Source: Megascapheus bottae
Taxonomy: Eukaryota > Chordata > Mammalia > Rodentia > Geomyidae
Assembly (NCBI GenBank): GCA_024803745.1
Contig: JANJXV010000266.1
Coordinates: 186,001-250,000, forward strand
DNA length: 64,000 nt
Direction of reading: 5' to 3'
Part shown: positions 21,438 to 30,896 of the stretch, piece by piece
Numbering within the stretch: the stretch's first letter is position 1
How the letters are laid out: each line of letters begins with the position of its first letter
Program-made: the position numbers and the translations under genes
Notes under the pieces: model-generated
What the model saw: only the letters and a program-made list of their open reading frames with translations
The model's database searches: none
What the model was told of the DNA's origin: nothing

Positions 21438-22008
21438 CACACACACACAATGGAATGATACATAGCCAACCGACAAGATAAAATAATGGCATTCTCGGGG
21501 AAGTGGATGAAAAGGAAAAAAATCATATTAAGTGAAGTAAGCCAAACTCAAAGGAACATAGGCCCAAGAGTCTCCCTCATTTGTCAAATTCAGTAGAAAC
21601 CTTGGGCTCTGCTACCAGAGATTTACAATAGAACAAAATCTAGAGACATCGTGACAAATAGTATGACACTAAATGTAAGGACCTCCAAGATAAAGAAACA
21701 AAACTCATATAATGAGTGATTGTTGTCCTTAATGAACTATGTGATCTCTTATCTCTTTTGCTATCCTTTGGTTATATCATATTGTTGCAATATTTCACCT
21801 TGTTTTCTGATATATTTCATATGTGCCTAATTGGTTATTTGAAATTGGATAGGGAAGGGGGGAAATGAACATGAATGGGGGTAGGGAAAGGGAAATGGGG
21901 ACCATATCATTACATGGGGTATCAAAGTTTGAGAAGTAATGCACCTTCTATCTGGTGAATATAATGTAACCCTTCTATAAATTACAATAAATATAAATAC
22001 ATAAAAAG
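21315..22008 (+). mobile_element. Second L1 3' end with internal (CA)n
   Basis: It begins in the ORF2 tail ('gatgatggaaacaacca', compare 'gatatggaaccaaccca' in the array). The (CA)n tract replaces part of that tail, and 'attaagtgaagtaagccaaa' then resumes. The 3' UTR runs through 'gatagggaaggggggaaatg' to an A-rich end at about 22,005. Confidence 0.75.
21384..21452. repeat. (CA)n microsatellite
   Basis: About 30 CA units with a few CG and AA interruptions, inside the L1 tail at 21,315-22,008. Confidence 0.95.
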
Positions 22009-22014
22009 AAGATC

Positions 22015-22440
22015 TGCACAGAAAAAAATAATAATGGCATTTTTGGGGTAGTGGATGAAATTAGAGTGAATCCTGTTGAGTGAGATAAGTCAAGACCAAG
22101 GAACAAAAGGTACATGATATCCTTAATATATGGATATTAGTTTCAAACAGTAGTAGAGCGATGATTGAATAGTTGATACCCAAAGTTCTGGACATAATTT
22201 TGGAGATATAAACATAACTACATAGACATAAAAATCTAGGATAGACTATACACTCTATAGACATGTGTTTTATTATAGATTAATCTGTATCTATGACATA
22301 CAAAGACTCAGCTTAATTTTTACTATATTCTAAAATCTATGTGCCAGTGATTGTATAGCGATTCCCTTCTTGAATACTTGTTGGTTAAACACGACATTTG
22401 AAATATGATGTAAAATTCAATGTTAATAAATTTTTTAAAA
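22015..22440 (+). mobile_element. Older L1 3' end
   Basis: 'aataatggcatttttggggt' and 'gtggatgaaattagagtgaa', then 'ctgttgagtgagataagtca', fit the ORF2 tail and 3' UTR of older mammalian L1 subfamilies. It ends in an A-rich stretch near 22,440 and has no G/A-rich tract like the two copies to its left. Confidence 0.6.
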
Positions 22441-22834
22441 AAGAGGCTAGAGGTAAATACCACTAATGTACTTGCTCTAAGTGGTACAGAAATTTTCTTA
22501 ATGAATCAAGGGTTTTTATTACATCTTTATGCAATTATTTTAGTTCTGAGTGTTCTACACTCAATGATACTTCTGGAAAGATGATATAGCTGACTGTGTA
22601 GATGGTATGAAGACATACTGGCTTAAACGTAGAATAAAGCATTGGTAAGTGGCTGTTAGCTGTCCAGATTCTACTGGAATATGTGGAATGAATTTATTAA
22701 GCACAATGCAGGCTCTTAGTCAGATCAGGATCAAGATTATGTGGTTCCATCAGATGAATGAGGAAAGATCAGAAAAATCTACTAAGATATCCAGATATAC
22801 TTTTTAAACTAAGGTATCTGGACTCCTTTATTTG
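22441..22834. other. AT-rich non-coding sequence
   Basis: No feature recognised. Confidence 0.4.
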
Positions 22835-23290
22835 TTTCTTGGTGGGGAGGTTGAACTTTGGACCTGGGCAAGGTCTCTTAGTTCATTTTCCTCAAGGCTA
22901 ATGCTGTACCAGTTTTAGCCACAACTCCACTTAGTTTTTGGGTGGATAAGTGGAGAGTAGAATCTTACAGTTTTTTTTGTTTTCATTTTTTTTGCTTGCA
23001 AAGGCTTTGAATCACCTTCTACCTGGCTAGTAGAAAGACAATGATGACCCTCCAGCGCCTGGCTAGTGATTTTTTGAAAACTGGACTTTATTCCAAATCA
23101 CATAACTGGTTCCTAGCAAAGTTTTGAAGACTGACTTAAATGTGACAGATTTTTGTCACTTGGAGACACTCTGTGCTGAACGTTAGAAATCTACCAGCTG
23201 AGTCACAGTGGCAATTCCAGTTTTTTGTTTATGTGGTGCTGAGGAATGGAATCCAGGGTTTCATACATGCTAGGCAAGCTTCATTTTCAG
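22835..23290 (-). mobile_element. Degraded SINE pieces, minus strand
   Basis: 22,840-22,945 holds 'gttgaactttggacctgggc' and 'gctaatgctgtaccagtttt'. 23,195-23,290 holds 'gctgagtcacagtggcaatt' and 'catacatgctaggcaagctt'. Both read as inverted ID-like halves, separated by unassigned sequence. Confidence 0.4.
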
Positions 23291-23579
23291 CCCAAGGATT
23301 TATGTTTTGTTTTTTCAGTGTTGTTGCTTCTAAGGTACTGTATGATGTTCTTTCATTTTCTTTGCTTTTTACCTCTTTTCTTCTTTTTCCCTTTAGTTTT
23401 ATTCTCTGTAGTCACTGTGTTGAATTCGGGTACCCTGTGTCTTGTACATAGGTTTATGTGATTTGGGGAATGGAGAGGGTATAATAAAATGGTAAAAAAA
23501 AAAACAAAGGAAAAAGGGTGAACCAATTGAACAGTGATACTTGGAAGACACTAAACGGAAATGAACTGAACAATCTGGG
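23291..23579. other. T-rich then A-rich non-coding sequence
   Basis: Long T-rich stretch at 23,300-23,410. Nothing assigned. Confidence 0.4.
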
Positions 23580-23702
23580 TGGAGAGGGGGCTGAGGGTAG
23601 GAAAACAGAAAAAAATGAGGGAGGGGATAACAATTTTCTTAAGAAATATGTTCATTACTTATGTAACCGTATGCCAACTACATATTGACTTAACAAAATA
23701 AA
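23580..23702 (+). mobile_element. Old L1-type 3' end, related to the one at 16,975
   Basis: 'aaaaaatgagggaggggata', 'aagaaatatgttcattactt' and 'atgtaaccgtatgccaacta' parallel 17,030-17,120, with an A-rich end at 23,700. The family assignment is tentative. Confidence 0.45.
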
Positions 23703-23721
23703 TTAACTTAAAAACTAATTT

Positions 23722-23945
23722 AGCCGGGTATGGTGGCTCACACTTGTAAATGTAGCTACTCAAGAGGCTGGAATCCAAGGATAGCAGTTCAAAGTTAGCC
23801 TGGGCACTGAAGTCCATGTGACTCTTATCTCCAATTAACCACCAGAAACCCAGAAGTGGCCCTATGGCTCAAGGGATAGGGCAGTAGTCTTGAGCTGAAA
23901 AGCTCAGTGACAAGACCCAGGTGCAGAATTGCAGTCCCATGACTT
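23722..23945 (+). mobile_element. B1-like + ID-like composite SINE
   Basis: It starts 'gccgggtatggtggctcaca', the classic B1/7SL-type head. It continues 'tgtagctactcaagaggctg' and 'gactcttatctccaattaac', then 'gggcagtagtcttgagctga'. Confidence 0.8.
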
Positions 23946-23954
23946 GAATGATGA

Positions 23955-24185
23955 ATGATACTAGCCAGGCTCTGTGCTCTCACACTTGGAATCCTATCTA
24001 CACAGAATCAGGTTTGAATCCAGCCCCAAAAAATTGCATGATATTCTGATTTACAGTTCATTACCAAAAATCTGGAAGTGGAGCTGTGGATAAAGTGGTA
24101 GAACACTAGCCTGAAGCAAAAAAAACTTCTAAGGACAGTTCCCAGGCCCTGGGTTCAAGTCCCAGGACTTGCATAAAACAACAAA
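23955..24185 (+). mobile_element. B1-like + ID-like composite SINE
   Basis: A decayed B1-like part ('acacttggaatcctatctac') is followed by 'gtggagctgtggataaagtg', 'aggccctgggttcaagtccc' and 'aggacttgcataaaacaaca'. Confidence 0.65.
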
Positions 24186-24877
24186 ATGTGACGCTGAGTC
24201 CTCCATCATTTGGTGTTATACTTCAATATTCTTGATATGCGTCTAAGAAATTAAGTCCCTAGCAAATACTCTCCCCTGAAATTCTGCTTCATAGCTGATT
24301 CATAGAATTTCAGCATCATTACTATCACCTACCAGTTAGCATAGCAGTCTACTACTGAAAATTTGAAGAAAACTTTTGAGTAATCCTAATAAATCTGTGT
24401 ATCATGTGCACACACATCAAATCAGCAGGAGCTATGTTCTACTATTATATAAATGTATTTAATCCCTTCTTGACTTAATGAGCCTTAAAGAGTAAAACAT
24501 ATGAAGTAGTTATGAAACTAACAGTCACCATTCTTCTACCTAATATTGTAATATAAGTTTATAAATGCAAGGACTATTCTGAAGTGTGCAGAAGATAGCT
24601 TCTAATTATAATATTCTCATGAAGTATAGTTTTTAAGAAACATGTTGCTTGCTTTGGGAAAGCAAAGGCAAGGAAAAATGATATAAGTAAGTTCCCTATT
24701 TATCAGAAGGAAAATACTATTGGGTTTAGATCAACTTCATTCATTCCGTGCTGATGAAACAAATATTTGCAATTCCTGAGGCCAATCACTTCATTGTGAC
24801 GCACAATCAGCCAGCTTAGATCAATCTTCCAAAAAAGGAAAGGAACAAATGAGAAGCAATTAAGGTTTCCAAAATGA
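24186..24877. other. AT-rich non-coding sequence
   Basis: No feature recognised. Confidence 0.4.
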
Positions 24878-24960
24878 ACCAGGTGGTGGTGGCAGCTCAC
24901 ACTTGTAATTCTATCTACTCAAGGCCTGAAATCCAAGGATCTGGATTAAGTCTGTCTGGG
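24878..24960 (+). mobile_element. B1-like SINE fragment
   Basis: 'accaggtggtggtggcagct' is followed by cacacttgtaattctatctactcaagg, with the right part lost. Confidence 0.45.
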
Positions 24961-25279
24961 ATGAAGATATTACTGTCTGTAACATCATCTCTGTTATCAC
25001 AGCCCAGCTGATACACTCTGCCCAACAGGTTCCAAACACCAAAGTCCATCTCCTATCTGAAATACTACCAAACGTACTCACATATTATTTCCTCTTTGGG
25101 AGATAGTTGAAACATGTACCAGAAACATTTCCCTGGCTTCAGAGTGGAAGTGGAAATATATACTCACTAGAATCCCATCTAGTAAATTACAGTCAATCAT
25201 CGTTCCTCACATCTTGTTAGTTAAATTGAACAATGAGTGTTTGGATCAGAAGCAATGTGTATGAGCATACATGTTGTAA
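24961..25279. other. Non-coding sequence left of the array
   Basis: Nothing recognised. It is not the inverted continuation of the 13.55 kb locus, so the duplicated segment does not extend to here. Confidence 0.45.
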
Positions 25280-25435
25280 AAGTACTGTAATCCTAGCTAC
25301 TCAAGATAAGCTGAGAACTGAGGATTCCAGTTTAAAATCAGCCACGCAATACATTCCATAAGATTTTTACCTCTAATTAACCAGCAAAAAACAGAGCGTT
25401 GAATTGTGCTTAAAATGCCACAGCCCAAAGCTTTG
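25280..25435 (+). mobile_element. Decayed B1-like + ID-like SINE at the array edge
   Basis: 'actgtaatcctagctactca', 'agataagctgagaactgagg' and 'ttttacctctaattaaccag' are visible. The ID-like half is almost lost. It lies next to the 5' break of L1-0. Confidence 0.5.
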
Positions 25436-25461
25436 CATTAAAGTACTAGGGGGTAGCATTC

Positions 25462-27329
25462 AGGATGCCCACTCCCTCCACTCCTTTTTAACATAGTACT
25501 AGAATTCCTAGGCAGTGCAATAAGGCAAGAAGCAAGCATAAAGGGGATCCAAGTAGGGAAAGAGGAAATAAAACTATCCCTCTTTGCCGATGACATGATT
25601 CTGTATTTAAAGAATCCTATAGACTCTACTCCCAAGCTCCTTGAGCTGATTCAAAGATTTGGAAGGGTAACAGGCCATAAAATCAACCCTCACAAATCAA
25701 CTACCTTACTTTATGCCAACACTGAGAGGAACGAGGCAATAATCAGGAAAGAAATTCCTTTTACAGTAGCCTCAAAGAAAATAAAGTACCTAGCAATTAG
25801 CTTAACTAAGAATGTAAAGGACCGTTTAGATGAAAACTTTAAAACCCTAAAAAAGGAAATAAAAGCAGAACTAAGGAAAGGGAAAAACCTCCCATGCTCC
25901 TGGATTGGAAGAATCAACATTGTGAAAATGACAATCTTGCCAAGGGCTATCTACAAATTCAATGTAATACCCATCAACATCCCAATGTCATTCTTTAAAG
26001 AAATAGAAGAGGCAATTCAAAATTTCATATGGAATAATAAAAGACCCCGTATAGCAAAAATACTTCTTAGCAGAAAGAACAGCGCTGGAGGAATTTCAAT
26101 TCCAAACTTAAGACTCTATTACAGAGCTATAATTCTCAAAACAGCTTGGTACTGGCACAAGAACCGGCCTGAAGTCCATTGCCGTAGAATTGCAGACCCA
26201 GATATTAAACCACAGACCTATGGCCACATAATCTTTGACCAGGGAGCTAAAAAATAGAATGGAAGAAAGATAGCCTCTTCAACAAGTTGTGCTGGCAGAA
26301 CTGGTTAAACACCTGCAGAAAAATAAGTTGGATCCTTCTTTGTCCCCTTGCACTAGAATTAACTCCAAATGGATCAAAGACGTGGAGGTAAAAGCTGACA
26401 CACTGAAAAGTTTACAGGAAGGAATAGGAGATACACTAGGCCTCCTTGGCACAGGTCGAAACTTTCTTAATTAGGACCAAGAATCACAACAAATCAGAGA
26501 AAGGCTGGATAAGTGGGACTGCATTAAACTGCAGAGCTTTTGTATGGCAACGGATATAGCTAGTAAACTAATCAGGAAGCCTACAGAGTGGGAGAATATC
26601 TTCACCACCCAAACAACGGACAAAGGCCTCATATCTAAAATATATCAACAACTCAAAAAATTGAATCACTCCAAGACTCACCTCCAAAGTAACACCCATC
26701 CCATTACAAAATGGGCCAAAGAATTAAAGAGAGTCTTCTCTGAAGAAGAAACAAAAATGGCCTATAGACACATGAAGAAATGCTCAACATCTCTGGTCAT
26801 AAAAGAAATGCAAATCAAAACAAGTCTAAGATTCCACCTAACTCCAGTTAGAATGGCCAGGATCAGGAAAACGAATGACAACAGATGCTGGAGGGGATGT
26901 GGTCAGGAGGGATCACTACTACACTGTTGGTGGGAGTGCAAACTCGTTCAACCACTATGGAAAGCAGTGCGGCAGTGCCTCAAAACGCTAAACATACAAC
27001 TCCCCTATGACCCAGCAATTCCAGTACTTGGCATTTACCCAACAATCCAGAAACAAGGGCATACTAAACCCACTAGCACAACAATGTTCATTGCAGCACT
27101 ATTCACCATAGCAAAGATATGGAACCAACCCAGAAGTCCCTCAGTTGATGAGTGGATCAACAAGTTGTGGTATTTGTACACAATGGAATTCTATGCTGCT
27201 GTCAGAAAGAATGACATCGCCCCATTTGTTAGGAAATGGAAAGACTTAGAACAAATCATATTAAGTGAAGTAAGCCAGACTCAAAGGAACTTAGGCTCAG
27301 TGGTTTCCCTCATTCGTCATAATCAGTAG
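25462..27329 (+). pseudogene. Partial L1 ORF2 (reverse transcriptase to C-terminus)
   Basis: It keeps the FADD active-site motif region ('ctctttgccgatgacatg', about 25,581) and the open stretches 25,595-26,257 and 26,544-27,329. The latter carries the C-terminal Cys-His cluster (C-W-R-G-C, then H-C-W-W-E-C) and then the conserved end S-V-V-S-L-I-R-H-N-Q. Breaks are at 26,255 (AAA to TAG, private) and 26,472-26,474 (TAG after N-F-L-N, also found in L1-5 only). It has no endonuclease and no ORF1, and is not functional. Confidence 0.85.
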
Positions 27330-27729
27330 AAACCTTGGGCTCTACTAGCAGAGATTGTCAATAGAGCAAAAGGCCATATATAAGGCCATATAATGTGAAG
27401 TTAATTGAAAGGACCTCCAGGATATTGACACAAAAGCCATGTAATGAATGATTGTTGTCCTTAATGTACTATGTTGTCTCTCATCTCGCTTGCTGTCCCT
27501 TGGTTATCCCATATTGGTATAGTATCTCACTTTGTTATCTGATATATTGAATTTGTTTGTATTTGGATATTTGAAATTTGATAGGGAAGGGGGGAAAACC
27601 AAGAAGGGAAGGGGGGAAATGGGTACCAAGACATGTGAAAGGGTATCAATGTATGTGAATTAATGCACCTTCTATCTGGCAAATATCATCTAACCCTTTT
27701 ACTAATTACAATAAAAAAATGAAAAAAAA
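25462..27729 (+). mobile_element. L1-0, truncated L1 at the left edge of the tandem array
   Basis: Homology to the array L1s begins abruptly at 'aggatgcccactc' (25,462), inside the reverse-transcriptase part of ORF2. It runs through the ORF2 end (TAG 27,327-27,329) and the 3' UTR to the A-rich tail. The junction of that tail with the spacer at 27,730 ('gaaagttgtag') is the same as in every later unit. Its 3' UTR lacks the G-tract 'gacgggtggggg' found in L1-1 to L1-4, reading '-aagaagggaaggggggaaa-' instead. It is either a separately truncated first insertion or a partial unit cut by the array boundary. Confidence 0.88.
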
Positions 27730-29103
27730 GAAAGTTGTAGTGTGTGGGGAGGATGATGGGGTCAAATACATTTCTTCTTAGAAATTTACCTCATCTGGTT
27801 GCCCTGGATTTTCCTGGCCTTTTTCTTAGAGAAAGTTCTGTTATACTGGATTTGTGGCTTGGCAATGATCTAGCATGTACATCTTCGAGTAAGACATCCA
27901 CAACTTTCATGCCTGAGACTCGAGTTTCCTGACCTTTGGCAACAGCACAGCAACATCTTTCTTCCTCCTGAGCCACAGGCCAAGTGAGCTGGCTTGAGCT
28001 GGTTGTTAGTTACAGTGACTTGGTTACCAGAGTTCCATATTCTGTTCCATTGTGAGGGAGGCAGGGTCACCTTTCAGGGCCCAATGACCAAAGATCCTTG
28101 CTCACAAAAGACCTCACCAAAGACATACTGGAGGCTGAATCTCTCCTCCAATCTCACAATATACATGTGGATGTAGTATACAGCACACCTTATTTGTCCT
28201 ATCCCAATGTCTTCCACTAGGCCCAACTACCAGTCTGGTCTCAGGCTCAAGGAGCCTTTCTTAGGTAAGATCCAAACTTAAGGGTCAATATTGCCCTCAT
28301 CCTTTACAAAACATTTGCTTCACAGTGCCTTCTCTGCCTGCATTTTGCCCCTGGTCAAATTTTTTTGTTTTTGCTAGTCTTGGGACTTGACCTCAGAGTG
28401 TGAACATTGTTCTTGGGCTTTCTTTAGGCTTTAGCTGTCCCACCGAGCCACAGCACAGATTGCAGCGTTTTCTATGCATGTGGTAATGAGGAATCAAACC
28501 TGAGGCTTACTGCTTGGTAGCCAAGGACTCTCCCACTAGGTCAAACGCACAGGGCATCTTGCACATATTTTTGACGTCAATCTACTAGGATATTATTAGG
28601 GTTCTGTATCCTAATCAATTTTTTCCTGATGATTAGCTTTGCTGTCATGTGTAAAAAATGCAGGAGGGAAAAACACAGAAGAATTAGTGAAATTAAAAAA
28701 AAGCATTAGACACAGTTAAGTGTTCATTCTTTGTAGGAGAAAGGATATTTGGATATGATGATGATGATGATGATGACTTTATAATTACTATGTCAGGGTT
28801 GAGAGTTTGGCATAGTGGTAGAGTGCTTGCCTAGCATCCATGAAGATCTGGGTTTGATTGCTCAGTACCACATAGATAGAAAATCTAGATGTGGCACTGT
28901 GGCTCAAGTGGCAGAGGGCTAGACTTGAGAAAACCCGAGGAGAGTGCTCAGGCCCTGAATTCAAGCCCCAAGACTGGCAGAAAGATCAAAGAAAATAAAA
29001 ATGCTTTTTACGAGCTAATTCACTCACAGCATTTGCTTCTGAAATCTTCGCTTCTGCATCTTGTGAAATACCGCTTTCCCTCAACGTAGACAAGAAAAAC
29101 AGA
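27730..29103. repeat. Array spacer 0, non-L1
   Basis: 1.37 kb between the A-tail of L1-0 and the 5' end of L1-1. It aligns to the reverse complement of 12,190-13,546. It contains an inverted ID-like SINE (about 28,362-28,555, minus), a short GAT triplet run (28,754-28,775) and a plus-strand ID-like SINE (28,797-28,985). Open frames of 60-66 codons appear on both strands in all spacers and at 13.2-13.4 kb. The ones checked start at GTG rather than ATG, and no coding role is supported. Confidence 0.88.
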
Positions 29104-29653
29104 TCCATCCCATGGTCCACTGTGAGGCCACTGGTTGGGCTAAGAGCTAGTCGTGCAGCAACACATAAGTTTTATTCTAATACTTTCCAAACTTTGTACT
29201 CAAATATGCTACCTACTTACCAACTTAGGTCAGTTATCCTTATGCTATAACTTTTCTTCATTACTACAATATTCTTACACTCCTACGTTAATCCTCTTGC
29301 ACCTCCCCTGACCTCTCTCATTCTTTTTTTCTATCTCTGGACCTCTGCTCGTCTTTCAACCCTTATACTGCACGAATCTACACTTGATGGCTGTTGAGCA
29401 ATATTGTATATGTAGGTGGTTAATTATTCTCTAGGCTCAGAGGGACTTAAAGACAATAGAGATTGGATTGAGAGGCTTATTGTTTTGGGTATAAATCGCT
29501 TATCAGTGGTTGTATTAGGCTGGTCTGTAAGTGCACAAAAAGAAAGAGTGATAATACCAATCAAAACTTGTGAACATCTAGTGTCTGCCAGCTACAGAGG
29601 TCTAGGTTGGTTATATCTAAAAAAGTATAGTCGTATTTAGTAGTAATCTTGCT

Positions 29654-29669
29654 CCCATTTTCAAATGGG
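29654..29669 (+). promoter_or_regulatory. Short hairpin overlapping the ORF1 start codon
   Basis: CCCATTT-TC-AAATGGG is a perfect 7-bp inverted repeat with a 2-base loop. The ORF1 ATG (29,665-29,667) lies in its right arm. It is unchanged at the ORF1 start of all five units. A 2-base loop is tight for RNA, so a functional role is only a possibility. Confidence 0.4.
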
Positions 29670-30848
29670 CAGAACAAGAAACTCAAGAAAAATGTCAAAT
29701 CAAGAAACAACATCCCCCACCCAACGTAAACAGACAATGGAACAGTCACTGGCAAACCTAGAGGAGAGTCTTCCAATTGCTACACAAATGCAATTGATAA
29801 ACATCATTAATGAAAAATGTGAAAATATAAAGAAAGAGATAATGGAGGAAGCCATACCTGAACAAGAGGAAAGCAAAAACAAGGTGATAAGTGAAAAAGA
29901 AGAAGCCATAAAGGAGGCCATAATAAAGGTTTTTCAAAGAAAGATGGATGAATTCAAAGAATCCACAAATAAAAACGTGACCAAACTCCAGCAAATGTCC
30001 AAAGAAAATAAAGCTACTGAGCTAACCACTCAAAAGGAAATCAAGGAGATAAAGAAATCCATTCATGATCTAAAACAAGAGACGCAAGGCATAAAAAGTG
30101 AGCAATTAGAAGCAAGGGAGATGAAAAATAAAGTAGATAGCTTTGATAGCAGGTTAGACATTGCAGAGGAGAGAATTTCCGTGGCTGAAGATAATTTAGG
30201 TATTATAAAGAACAGAAAATGAGTCAATCCAAATCTAGGAAATATGAGAGAGCGCTTCAGGAGGTCCAAGATACAATTAGGAAGCCTAATTTAAGGCTAG
30301 TTGGTATTGAGGAGGGCGTGGAGAAAGAGGTCAATGGTATTGGAAATATACTTCAGGGAATCATCTCAGAGAATTTCCCAAATATCCAGAAGGGCAGGCC
30401 CATCCAGATACGAGAAGCTTTTAGAACCCCAAACAGACCTGACCAGAAAAGAACATCCCACCGCAACATTGTGATCCGAACTGGAACAATAGAAACGAAA
30501 GGAAAGATCCCAAAGGCAGCCAGGGAAAAGGGATCAGTAACCTACAAAGGCAAACCAATCAGAATAACCCCAGATTTCTCAGCAGAGACCATGCAAGCAC
30601 GAAGTGACTGGAAGCATATATGTCATGCCCTTATATCAAATAACTACCAACCAAGAATACTGTAGCCAGCTAAGCTCTCATTCATAACTGAGGGAAAAAT
30701 AAAAACATTCCATTCCAGGGAAAAGCTGCAACAATATCTCGAAACAAAACCAACACTACAGAGAATTCTCAAAGATGCTCTATACATAGAAAACCAAAAT
30801 AAATGCAATAAAGGGAAAGAAATGGCACCTAAACAGCATACCATCTAA
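29665..30848 (+). pseudogene. L1 ORF1, broken (unit 1)
   Basis: L1 ORF1 encodes an RNA-binding chaperone that trimerises through a coiled coil and coats L1 RNA. The first 185 codons start MGRTRNSRK and form a heptad-rich, Lys/Glu-rich coiled coil. A frameshift near 30,212-30,222 ends this frame at TGA. The next frame (30,219-30,665) holds the RNA-recognition and C-terminal domains (N-L-R-L-V-G, E-N-F-P-N-I, A-R-E-K-G, R-P-I-Q-I). A TAG at 30,663-30,665 sits where relatives have Tyr before P-A-K-L-S-F. The frame then stays open to TAA at 30,846-30,848. Both lesions recur in every unit, so they predate the array. Differences here include T-Q-G-I-K (E-T-Q-G) and G-I-E-E-G against G-T-E-E-G elsewhere. 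Confidence 0.87.
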
Positions 30849-30896
30849 GGACCACAAGAACTGTCAAGACACAGGCCCTACTAAAAGCTTTTAAAA

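Noticed and set aside
21288..21526. Cys-Val repeat proteins on the minus strand
   Set aside because: They are translations of the (CA)n microsatellite.
29416..29640. A 74-codon open frame in the L1 5' UTR, present in all five full units and ending 24 bases before ORF1
   Set aside because: It starts at GTG and contains no ATG codon, with a stop just upstream. The units are recent duplicates, so its persistence is not evidence of selection.
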